From positions 1 to 64,000 of the forward strand of contig JALVVV010000027.1 in the NCBI GenBank assembly GCA_027023265.1: a stretch of 64,000 nt of DNA, given 5' to 3'. The notes under the pieces are model-generated. The model saw nothing but the letters and a program-made list of their open reading frames with translations. It was not told the origin of the DNA and ran no database searches. Made by a program: the position numbers and the translations under genes. Source of the stretch: DHVE2 group archaeon. Its GTDB lineage: Archaea > Thermoplasmatota > Thermoplasmata > Thermoplasmatales > Aciduliprofundaceae. Positions 32,485 through 41,098 of the stretch are shown in pieces (within the stretch, counting starts at the first letter, position 1; every line of letters starts with the position of its first letter).

Positions 32485-33531
32485 TTATTTCACTTCGAAG
32501 TCCTCTTCGAATATATTTTCTATGCTTATTTCTTTTAATTTTTCCTCTTCAATGAAGGGCACTTTTATCCCTGTGAGAACAACTAATATGCGCATCTTTC
32601 CCGTGTATTCTGGATCAACTCTTGCGCCCATCGATATCTTCGAATTTTCCCTGAGAAACGAGGATATAGTATCCACAGTTGAATATATCATGCTCAATGT
32701 TGCATCCTCTCCCACTGTCATGTGAATGAGAGCACCGTTGGCCGTGCTGTAATCCACGTTCATCAGGGGATTGTTTAGAGCATCCACAACTATCTTTCTT
32801 ATGTCCCCTATGTCTCCCTCGCTCAGAAGAATTGTTGAGAGTCTGCCGCTGTTCATTATGTACCTTAAATCGGAGATATCTATGTTAATCAGGGATGGCT
32901 TGGTTATTATGTCCACAAAGGACATTATGGAGTAACTAATGAGCTGGTCCATCACCATAAAAGCCTCGTTTAAAGGCCTGTTTGGCACAATGTCTATGAG
33001 TTTTTCGTTTTCTAAAACTATCACCGTGTTGGATTTCTCTATGATCTTTTTGAGGCCTTCTTTTGCCTTCAGCACGTGAACTTTCTCTATCTTGAATGGG
33101 AGGGTTACTATGGATATGACCATAGCTCCGTTTTTTCTCAATATATCAGCTATCACAGGGGTGGCACCCGTACCCGTTCCACCTCCTAAACCTGCGGTTA
33201 AAAACGCAATGTCCACATCTTTCAGTATCTCTGATATCTTATCTCTTGCCATGAGTGCGCTCTGCTCCCCGTCTTCTACTCTACCTCCCACGCCTTTTCC
33301 CTCTTTTGATTTTAGCAGTATTTTTGTGTCAGCATCAATCATTCTTAGATGAGGATAATCTGTATTGATTGCTATGGTTGGCACGTCTATTCCGAGTTTC
33401 TTCATTCTCCACACCGCATTGCAGCCTGCTCCCCCCACGCCCACAACCACTATTTTTGGGCCTTCGCTATGTGCGTGAAGGTCGTATTCGGTGTACTCCG
33501 ATACTCTCCTCAGTATTGATGAAAGGGTCAT
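32485..33531 (-). CDS. ftsZ: Cell division GTPase FtsZ
   Basis: VVGVGGAGCNAVWRM, TAGLGGGTGTGATPVIA, T7 loop INIDISDLRYIM. Confidence 0.96.
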   Translation of the reverse strand: MTLSSILRRVSEYTEYDLHAHSEGPKIVVVGVGGAGCNAVWRMKKLGIDVPTIAINTDYPHLRMIDADTKILLKSKEGKGVGGRVEDGEQSALMARDKISEILKDVDIAFLTAGLGGGTGTGATPVIADILRKNGAMVISIVTLPFKIEKVHVLKAKEGLKKIIEKSNTVIVLENEKLIDIVPNRPLNEAFMVMDQLISYSIMSFVDIITKPSLINIDISDLRYIMNSGRLSTILLSEGDIGDIRKIVVDALNNPLMNVDYSTANGALIHMTVGEDATLSMIYSTVDTISSFLRENSKISMGARVDPEYTGKMRILVVLTGIKVPFIEEEKLKEISIENIFEEDFEVK

Positions 33532-33896
33532 TTTTCAACCTCCCTCTCCTTTTGTATATCTTTCATGGCCTTTTTTATTTCCGATTCAGCTTCTTTGGAA
33601 ATCATGTGCCTCACGTACTCCTTTACCGCAAGCCTTATTGCGTCATCAAGGTCAACTGCCTCCACCTCTCCCCTATCTACCAATTCAAGAAGAAGTGCCA
33701 CGGTTTTTTTGGGCAAATTCACGTTAACTCGCTCAATGTTTTGCGGTGCGAACTTGCTGGCTAAAAAGTCCTCTATGGCCCTTCTAACCACTTCAGATAT
33801 GTTCTTGAATTCACCTTCATCCACTAACTTCTGGAGCTTCTCCGTGGCATCCTTCGAAAGGCGAATTGTTATTCTCGCCGAATCTGACATTTTCAA
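33528..33896 (-). CDS. Tandem ribbon-helix-helix protein, CdrS-like
   Basis: Two RHH-like units: ARITIRLSKDATEKLQKLVDEGEFKNISEVVRRAIEDFL and ERVNVNLPKKTVALLLELVDRGEVEAVDLDDAIRLAVKEYV; 4-nt overlap with ftsZ. Confidence 0.85.
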   Translation of the reverse strand: MKMSDSARITIRLSKDATEKLQKLVDEGEFKNISEVVRRAIEDFLASKFAPQNIERVNVNLPKKTVALLLELVDRGEVEAVDLDDAIRLAVKEYVRHMISKEAESEIKKAMKDIQKEREVEK

Positions 33897-34011
33897 TCAC
33901 ATCCAACTTTTTTGTCTGACACTATGTATGAGGAAAATCCTATATATACTTTTGCCACGATTTCTTTTTTCAATGTATTTAAAAAATTGTAATTTTGTGA
34001 GTTTTCGAGGC

Positions 34012-34296
34012 TCACGGGGCTGCGAGAAGCTGTTCTCCTTCTGGCATCAGCACTCCATAGTGCCGGAACGGAAGCACATTTACATCTAACTCTATAACCT
34101 TTGCGTTTTTTGCACCTATGCTCTTTACCTCTTCCTCCACAACTTCCCTTGGTACGCTGGCTTCAAGCCATGCGAGGCTGTACCCCGGATACTTCTCTTT
34201 TATTTTTGTTTCTATGACTTCCATAATGTCCATTATTGGCCTTTCCAGGTATTCTCTCCCCACTTTAACCTCTATTTTGTCAGACATTTTTAGCAC
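34012..34296 (-). CDS. Hypothetical small protein (94 aa)
   Basis: Open frame with coherent composition; internal start MSDKIEV possible. Confidence 0.6.
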   Translation of the reverse strand: MLKMSDKIEVKVGREYLERPIMDIMEVIETKIKEKYPGYSLAWLEASVPREVVEEEVKSIGAKNAKVIELDVNVLPFRHYGVLMPEGEQLLAAP

Positions 34297-34579
34297 CTAT
34301 GTATGACATGGTTGTGGGGGTATATAATGTTTTCTAATATGCTCTGAAAAGGTGTATTTAGGATGAAGGACATTATGGGTACAACGCCAGAGGCAGAGAT
34401 GCGGGCGGCGATTTTGCAAATGATGTGACAGTGTACTGTGCAAGTTGTGTTCAGTAATAATATACCCTACGCCCTTTAATACAGTATCTATGTGATGGGG
34501 TAATGTGGTATCTGGCAGTTAAGCAGTACCTCTCCGTTTAAATGTGAAAGTTTTTTATCCACAACCACAATAATCCCAT

Positions 34580-35890
34580 ATGGCTTTTCTGAATCCTTGG
34601 GCATCGCAGCAGTTTAAAGACTACGCCAGGCTTAGAGACGAGTTTGGTATCCGGGAATTTAATTTTGATTTGCCCGACGCTCCTCTTCTTTTCCGCAGGG
34701 GTATAATAATCGGGCATCGTGATTTCGAGCTTATTTTCGACAGGATAATCCGCGGTGAGAAATTTGCGGTTTTAACCGGACTTATGCCTTCTGGGCGAAT
34801 GCATTTTGGGCACAAGATGACCATTGAGCAGGTAGTTTACTACCAAAATCACGGTGGAGATGTTCACATTGCAGTTGCGGATATAGAAGCTTACGCGTCT
34901 CGCGGTATCAGCCTTGAAAAAGCGAGGAAAATAGCTTTGGAAGAGTACGTGCCGTCCTACATTGCTCTCGGCATCTCTCCAGATAGGGCTGAAGTGTATT
35001 TTCAATCAAGGAGAAAGGAGGTAAAGGACCTTGCATGGAAGCTTGGCAAGAAGATAAATCTCAACGAGTTCATGAAAATTTACGGGTTTGGCAATGAGGC
35101 GAATATGAGCCACGTGTTCTCACCTCTAATACAGGTTGGGGACATACTCCACGTTCAGTTAGATAAGTTTGGCGGTGCTCGTCCAACCGTGGTGCCCGTG
35201 GGCGTGGACCAGGACCCTCATTTGAGATTAACCCGTGACCTTGTTGACCGGTGGAGAATGTTTAGCATTGTACCTCAGGAGGGTAAAGTTGGAGTGTTTT
35301 ACAAGGGTGAAGATGCCGCCCGTGTGCTTGGCAAGTTAAAAGGGCGCGTGGAAGCGCTTGGGGCCAAGGTGGAATTGAATGTGCCTTACAGGGCACTTTA
35401 CGCCACGATGGATGGTGATTTGTACGGCAATATTAGGAAGATAAATGATATGGTTATCGAGTACGAGCGTGAGTTCAACTCTTTTGCCTTTTATGAGCCA
35501 ACGGCCACATACCATCGTTTGCTTACCGGGCTAACGGGGGGCAAGATGTCCTCTTCGATACCAGATAGTGCCGTTTTTCTCACAGATTCTCCTGAAGAAG
35601 TTAGGAGAAAGCTCATGAGGGCAAAAACGGGAGGCGGTGCCACACTGGAAGAGCATCGTAAGAACGGTGGCAATCCTGAGTCCTGTGCCGTTTACGAGTT
35701 TCTGGCGTATCACCTGATCAGCGATGACAGGTATCTCCAGGAGATTTACGATTCCTGCCGCTCCGGTAGCCGTATATGCGGCAAATGCAAGAAAGAGGCT
35801 GCCAACCTTGTTGCCGAGTGGATGGCCGATTTTCAAGAGAAACGGGAGCAGGCAAAGGAGCTTGTGGGAGAAATAGTTAAAGAAGATTAG
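34580..35890 (+). CDS. trpS: Tryptophanyl-tRNA synthetase
   Basis: GLMPSGRMHFGHKM, QVGDILHVQLDKFGGARPTVVPVGVDQDPHLRLTRD, GGKMSSSIPDSAVFL. Confidence 0.96.
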   Translation: MAFLNPWASQQFKDYARLRDEFGIREFNFDLPDAPLLFRRGIIIGHRDFELIFDRIIRGEKFAVLTGLMPSGRMHFGHKMTIEQVVYYQNHGGDVHIAVADIEAYASRGISLEKARKIALEEYVPSYIALGISPDRAEVYFQSRRKEVKDLAWKLGKKINLNEFMKIYGFGNEANMSHVFSPLIQVGDILHVQLDKFGGARPTVVPVGVDQDPHLRLTRDLVDRWRMFSIVPQEGKVGVFYKGEDAARVLGKLKGRVEALGAKVELNVPYRALYATMDGDLYGNIRKINDMVIEYEREFNSFAFYEPTATYHRLLTGLTGGKMSSSIPDSAVFLTDSPEEVRRKLMRAKTGGGATLEEHRKNGGNPESCAVYEFLAYHLISDDRYLQEIYDSCRSGSRICGKCKKEAANLVAEWMADFQEKREQAKELVGEIVKED

Positions 35891-35895
35891 TTCCG

Positions 35896-35909
35896 AACTT
35901 TCGGAGTTA
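35896..35909 (+). promoter_or_regulatory. Putative operator AACTTTCGGAGTTA next to the TATA box TATAAATATA of the 35943 gene
   Basis: Exact 14-nt match to the reverse complement of 42229..42242; contains AACT-N5-AGTT, and CCGAA-CT-TTCGG overlaps it. Confidence 0.6.
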
Positions 35910-35942
35910 TAAATATATACTACCTTCCCTAATTTTTCAACC

Positions 35943-37049
35943 ATGAACGAAGCTGTACTGCCTGTTGGATATTTAAACACGCACATGCTATGCAGATGGC
36001 GTTTTCTGCTGGGTGATAATGTGGATTCAGAAAAGGGATCGAATGATGTTCTGAATGAGGTACTGAAAACAGATTTGTCATCAACTTGGATTTTGACAGG
36101 TATTAGAAGTGGCCTTTACGTCCTTTCCGAGGTTGAAATTTCTGATGCAGATTCAAAAACTCAAGCTTTGCATTTGCACGTTGATGGGCGCGAATACTAC
36201 GAAGATGGGGAATGGCCGTCGCTGCAGGGATTGGGGGTCCTCTCTGAATGGGGTGTGCATGCCGCTCTGGCAGCAATCGTGGCAGGGGGCATAGAAGATG
36301 CCAGACGTGGCCGGTGCTGTGGAAATGAATATGCAGAGTATATAAACAGCAGAATTAAGGACAGTTACGAAATTTACGTGAATGGTGTTCCTTATCCTCT
36401 GTTTGAGTCTGCGGTGTTATTGCTTACTATAATCACCTCTGTTAGGTGTGTGTTAGAAGAAAGAAATGAGTATTTTTTCGATACAGATTACAGGGGTATG
36501 TGCAACACATGCCCATTTGCAGCTCACTGTGATGTGCCTTTAACTGGCGGTTCTATAATGGAATCTAACAAATACGCTCTTAAAACAGGGTCTTCTTTTG
36601 CGATGTACTTGGATGGCTTGCATGGTTATGGGTGGTACATGCTGTACCGTGCCGCTGTGCGATATTTGGGATACAGAACTAAAAGCTTGAAAAGGGCAAT
36701 TCGCTCGGCAATGGTCGAAGTTTATGGAAAAGATTATCGAGACATCGAGTTTAACAGCAATGATTTAAAACCGTATTTTGAAGAGGACAAAAAACTTAAC
36801 ATGGTAGAGGTAGACCAATTGGCATTCGATGCGCGAGAAATTCTGGAGAATGGCGAGTATCTGGTCAGTTACGAGCATTTTATGACCTCTCCTATGACAA
36901 AAGAACTCGTGAAGCGCGGATATTTCAGAGTTACTGCCTTGGAAGAAGGTGAAGTGGAAGAATTGGATAATGATAAAGATAACCGGTATTTTGTTTTGGT
37001 TCCCGGAAAATCTTTTCTTAAAAGGGTGTGGGGTGATGCAATTGATTGA
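35943..37049 (+). CDS. Uncharacterised protein with Cas4-like Fe-S cysteine pattern
   Basis: N-terminal LNTHMLCRWRFLL and C-x2-C-x5-C (CNTCPFAAHC); separate C-terminal domain. Confidence 0.8.
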   Translation: MNEAVLPVGYLNTHMLCRWRFLLGDNVDSEKGSNDVLNEVLKTDLSSTWILTGIRSGLYVLSEVEISDADSKTQALHLHVDGREYYEDGEWPSLQGLGVLSEWGVHAALAAIVAGGIEDARRGRCCGNEYAEYINSRIKDSYEIYVNGVPYPLFESAVLLLTIITSVRCVLEERNEYFFDTDYRGMCNTCPFAAHCDVPLTGGSIMESNKYALKTGSSFAMYLDGLHGYGWYMLYRAAVRYLGYRTKSLKRAIRSAMVEVYGKDYRDIEFNSNDLKPYFEEDKKLNMVEVDQLAFDAREILENGEYLVSYEHFMTSPMTKELVKRGYFRVTALEEGEVEELDNDKDNRYFVLVPGKSFLKRVWGDAID

Positions 37050-37608
37050 AGATGATGAGCTGCCTGAGATAGATATAGATGATGACGGTGATTTCTACGT
37101 GGAAGACGAGGATGAAGGAGAAAGTAAAGAAAATTGCTATCTTATTTTCTATCCTTTGTTCATATTGCACAATTTTCCTCCTGTATTTAACCCACTTGGT
37201 GACTCTGGTGATTTCCTTTACGGCGAGCTGGTTTTGAGCACACCGTACACGTTTTTTGGTATTTGTATGGACGCACAAAATAAAGGATACCGGACACTTT
37301 ACGAGATAACAAAAAACATGGACGTTTTCAAGCGAAAGTACATTTTGGAGGTTTTAAGATGCATATTGTATGGAGAAGAATGTACCCGTGCAGATGTATG
37401 CGCTCGTCTTACGTTGTCTCTAAACATAAAGATAGCAAGGGAAATGTGCAGGGACGCATTTGAAAACGATTTTTTGGAGGAATATATGGAAGAGGTGAAA
37501 GGCTACCTTATCCCCGGTAAAAAGTTTTTGAGAATGCTTTTTGAAAATGATGGAGAGCTTTTATATATGGGGTGGAAGCTGTACCTTGAAAGTAAAGGGA
37601 GGACTTAG
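37036..37608 (+). CDS. Uncharacterised protein with hyperacidic N-terminus
   Basis: MQLIEDDELPEIDIDDDGDFYVEDEDEGES; 14-nt overlap with upstream gene; ends GYLIPGKKFLRMLF, similar to VLVPGKSFLKRVW of the upstream protein. Confidence 0.75.
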   Translation: MQLIEDDELPEIDIDDDGDFYVEDEDEGESKENCYLIFYPLFILHNFPPVFNPLGDSGDFLYGELVLSTPYTFFGICMDAQNKGYRTLYEITKNMDVFKRKYILEVLRCILYGEECTRADVCARLTLSLNIKIAREMCRDAFENDFLEEYMEEVKGYLIPGKKFLRMLFENDGELLYMGWKLYLESKGRT

Positions 37609-37666
37609 AGAATGCACTGTTGTGAAAATCGGAAAATTGTTTAGAGGAAGAAGCAGGTATGTAGAG

Positions 37667-38419
37667 TTACAGGGAGTTTAGCAGGGCCAGAAGAGTTCTT
37701 CCTCTCTTTGTTAGCATTACCGTTCCATTCTCCATTTTTATCAGTTCTCTCTTTTTAAAGCTGTTTATAATCTTTTCCGCGTCAATATCATCGGCTCCAT
37801 TTTTCATTATTATTTTTTTAGCATTTTCATAGTTTATTGGTTTTGCAAACGCGATGAGATGCTTCTCGTATTCCACGTCTTTCACGTGAGCTTTTATGTT
37901 TATTACAGGCAGGTCAGATATCTTTCTCTCCGCGTGATACGGATAAAGAAATATAGTCTTGCACGCTCTTTCTCCAGCTTCCTTTATTATGTTTAGCAGA
38001 CCCACGTATATTGCGAGGGAGCCTATTTTGTGCCCGCCGCTAAGGTTCGCGTATATCCGGACAGTTCCTCTTGATTTTGCGTACTTTTCCAGTTCGTTTT
38101 TCACCTGCTTTTTCGTATCTTCAAAAGAGGTCAGATCAGCTTTTATCATTTTCACCTTGGTTCCTGAATCTTTGAGGAAGTCCATGGGTGCAGTGACCAT
38201 TTTTTTAAAAGCTTCTCTCTCATCATCTTCTAAATTTTCCAACTTCTGTTGAATATTATCTACATCGGTGAAAACATATACTACGTTAACCTCTCCGGCA
38301 TGCTTGAGCCCAAGCCCGAATTTATGCGCTTCCTCTTTGTTGAGCAACTTTCTGTACTCGCTATCATATTCGTATATGGTCAAACTCGTTACGTGTATAT
38401 TTGTTTCTTCTTTACTCAT
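37667..38419 (-). CDS. CARF-like domain protein with C-terminal wHTH
   Basis: IYANLSGGHKIGSLAIYVGLL CARF-type motif; C-terminal winged-helix-like segment. Confidence 0.78.
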   Translation of the reverse strand: MSKEETNIHVTSLTIYEYDSEYRKLLNKEEAHKFGLGLKHAGEVNVVYVFTDVDNIQQKLENLEDDEREAFKKMVTAPMDFLKDSGTKVKMIKADLTSFEDTKKQVKNELEKYAKSRGTVRIYANLSGGHKIGSLAIYVGLLNIIKEAGERACKTIFLYPYHAERKISDLPVINIKAHVKDVEYEKHLIAFAKPINYENAKKIIMKNGADDIDAEKIINSFKKRELIKMENGTVMLTKRGRTLLALLNSL

Positions 38420-39089
38420 TTTCTTCGCCCTCCAAAAAGAACCATGCTCCAGACTTCAGGGAGTAGTACCCTCTATTTTTTTCCTTTCTCTCAAATATCA
38501 GGTTCCTGCATACAAGCTTGCTCTTTGCCTCGCTAAATCCAGATGGGGATATCTTTCTTCCAGTAATCCTTTCTATCTCTTCTTTTATGGTTTCTGCAGG
38601 TAGTTCATCATTTTGATTTTTTAGCACTTCAAGTATGAGCTTCATCACGTTTTTATTCTTTTTTTTGTTTTTTTTAAGTCCCATGTCCATTTCATCTATT
38701 GCCAGAGCTATTCTCTTGATATCGTATTTTCCTTCTTTGGTCACCACGTATATCACGGGAATTTCTCCGTTTGTTCTGTCTCCGTAAGTTGCAAGTAGTG
38801 CCAGTGCAAAGGACATAATCTTGGTGCCTCCAGTTATATTTGCCACTCCATCCTCAGTTAGTTCCGGCCTGATTTTTTCTATACAGTCTTCCAGAGAGAA
38901 AGGGTCGACTTCAATGAATTTTGGGGGAATTGGTGACTCTTTTCTAATTTTTTCCATGGCCTCTTCCACACTCTCTTCTGCGTCTTTATCACCTATCCCG
39001 TAGAATATTACCACTTCATCCGGTTTGAGTTTCTTTATTGGATACAAAACCACATTTGCGCTCCACCCCATTGTAGACAGAAGTCTCAC
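38412..39089 (-). CDS. CARF-wHTH protein (Csa3-like)
   Basis: STMGWSANVVLYPIKKLKPDEVVIFYG and VANITGGTKIMSFALALLATY; C-terminal wHTH-like segment. Confidence 0.85.
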   Translation of the reverse strand: MRLLSTMGWSANVVLYPIKKLKPDEVVIFYGIGDKDAEESVEEAMEKIRKESPIPPKFIEVDPFSLEDCIEKIRPELTEDGVANITGGTKIMSFALALLATYGDRTNGEIPVIYVVTKEGKYDIKRIALAIDEMDMGLKKNKKKNKNVMKLILEVLKNQNDELPAETIKEEIERITGRKISPSGFSEAKSKLVCRNLIFERKEKNRGYYSLKSGAWFFLEGEENE

Positions 39090-39098
39090 GGTATCACC

Positions 39099-39677
39099 TC
39101 ATATTTTAACGGGTACCTTAAACTTTCCGAGGTTTATATCTTTTGTGCCGTGTTTCATGCGCAGGTAAATGAAATATATGCTGAAAAGGTGGTCCAGGTA
39201 CTTTTGAGCGACTATTCTCTGAGTTCCGCGGGGCGTGGGTCTTATAAATAGCATGCTTTTTGACAATCCCGATATGCTTCCTGCTGAAAGTGTCTCCATG
39301 ACGGTTTCGTCTCTTGGAGGAATTGGGAAAAACACATCGGAGAATACATTCAGGTCGTAGCCGGCGGTGTACACATGCTTTCCACGGACTTTATCTGCAA
39401 TCTCTTTAACCCATTTTTTTGATGTAGCCCCACTCATAAAGTATGATTTAGTCCCCTCGCTTGTTATCAGGGATATTACGTAATTGTCTTCTTCTGTATT
39501 GCTTCTAAATGCAACCATGGCCATTACTACATCGTTTGCGTCTGTTGTGGGGAATTTCCACGAAATAGTTCTGTCACTTGGGGAAGTCACGCTTTCAGTG
39601 GCAGCATCCACGGTTATTCCCTTTTCAGCACCTATCTCTTCCTCCAACTCACCTGCCAATTCTTTAATGTTTTTCAC
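39099..39677 (-). CDS. Conserved-looking protein of unknown function in the CARF/MoxR/VWA operon
   Basis: 192 aa ORF, 4-nt overlap with the VWA gene. Confidence 0.75.
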   Translation of the reverse strand: MKNIKELAGELEEEIGAEKGITVDAATESVTSPSDRTISWKFPTTDANDVVMAMVAFRSNTEEDNYVISLITSEGTKSYFMSGATSKKWVKEIADKVRGKHVYTAGYDLNVFSDVFFPIPPRDETVMETLSAGSISGLSKSMLFIRPTPRGTQRIVAQKYLDHLFSIYFIYLRMKHGTKDINLGKFKVPVKI

Positions 39678-41098
39678 AAAATCACCTCCTCTTTACTTTT
39701 AACAATCAAATCTTCTGGGGAAATCACGTAGTATCTGTCCAAATTGCAAATCCATTCTGCAAAGCTCTTGCCGTTTTCTTTTATTATAAACACAACCTTG
39801 TTAACCGTTTTAAGCTCTTCCATCACGCTATCTTTATCAGATATGTACGAATCGGTGAATATGTATATTTTATCAAAATCTAATGTAAGTGCTTTGTTTA
39901 ATGCGGGTTCAAGTCTCGTTCCTCCTCCGGGTATGATTCTAATTAACAGCTCCTCTATTTCTTCGTATTTATCTGTGGGATATATTACGTATCTCTCCAT
40001 GATATCTCCTGAAAAAGGAATGAACCCTATTTTCACGCCCGTATTTTTCAATTTTTTTAGTATGTTGAGTATTGCAATTTGCGCGGCAGTGAATTTTTTT
40101 CCTAACATGGAGCCACTACAATCCAAAATAATACCTAAGGCGTTAATTCCATAATTACCTCTTTTTGCAATCTCTTTTGATATAGCAGTCAGGTCCGGAA
40201 TTATTATGCCGTTGCTTTCTATGCTTTTTAAGCTTTGCAGTTTTCTGGGGTCATCTTCGGTGCTCCATATCCCATTCTCGTATCCGTGGTTCCTTCCAAG
40301 CTCGTGCCTGTCTATTTCCACTTTTATGTTCATTAGAACATCTGCTATGTACCTCGGGTTCGAGCTAACTTCAAATACGTTGGCGGTACCGGGGATTCTG
40401 CCTGTGCCATTGATTTCGTCTACTTCTTTAAGGATAACTGGATCGAATCCATTTCTTTCCAGCTCTCTGATTACCCGAGCCTCGTTAACGCTGTTGATTC
40501 TGATTACGCTAATCCCGTGTGGCACTTTTTTGAATTTTGAGGGAAAGAATCTTTTTAATATCTCATACGCCTTGTAAACCCTCGTGTAAAAATCAATATC
40601 TCCGTTAAACAGCACGCCGTGCAGTTTTTGCCCCATGGGATAGTCTTTCATTTTAGTGTTCAATCCTAGGATTTTAGCATGGGTGGCGTAAACGGATGCC
40701 ATCAGTTGCAGAACAGGAACCTTGGTAGATGCAAGGTATTTCTCAAGAAATTCAAGGTACTCCTTTCCGTGAATTGTGATTAGCGTTGTATCCACCAAGA
40801 GATCAGATACTATGTTTACCACGTCCATTGGCTCAGGTAACCCCATGCTTTTTGCCATGTAGAGCATGGTTTCTCCGATGAGCGGGTCTTTTGGGTTTAT
40901 GAAAAGGTGCCCGTACTCGTGTCTTAGCATGTTTTTCATCGTGCTCTCTTTTTTTTCTTTTTTTGCCATTTCTACCGGTATATTTACCGTGTTCCAGTTA
41001 AAATTTGGTGCTGTGTCCTCTGTGAATCTGAGAGGAAGCACGCTGCCATATTCCTTCCCCACCTCATCGTTTATTCTCAGAATGTCGCTGTCATTCAT
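39674..41098 (-). CDS. VWA-domain protein with N-terminal metallopeptidase-like HEYGH motif (DUF2201-like architecture)
   Basis: LRHEYGHLFINP; MIDAS ILDCSGSM, PGGGTRL, IFTDSYISD. Confidence 0.85.
   Translation of the reverse strand: MNDSDILRINDEVGKEYGSVLPLRFTEDTAPNFNWNTVNIPVEMAKKEKKESTMKNMLRHEYGHLFINPKDPLIGETMLYMAKSMGLPEPMDVVNIVSDLLVDTTLITIHGKEYLEFLEKYLASTKVPVLQLMASVYATHAKILGLNTKMKDYPMGQKLHGVLFNGDIDFYTRVYKAYEILKRFFPSKFKKVPHGISVIRINSVNEARVIRELERNGFDPVILKEVDEINGTGRIPGTANVFEVSSNPRYIADVLMNIKVEIDRHELGRNHGYENGIWSTEDDPRKLQSLKSIESNGIIIPDLTAISKEIAKRGNYGINALGIILDCSGSMLGKKFTAAQIAILNILKKLKNTGVKIGFIPFSGDIMERYVIYPTDKYEEIEELLIRIIPGGGTRLEPALNKALTLDFDKIYIFTDSYISDKDSVMEELKTVNKVVFIIKENGKSFAEWICNLDRYYVISPEDLIVKSKEEVIL

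Noticed and set aside
34363-34428. Mini-ORF MKDIMGTTPEAEMRAAILQMM upstream of trpS
   Set aside because: Only 21 codons, no coupling or recognisable family; may be chance or a remnant.
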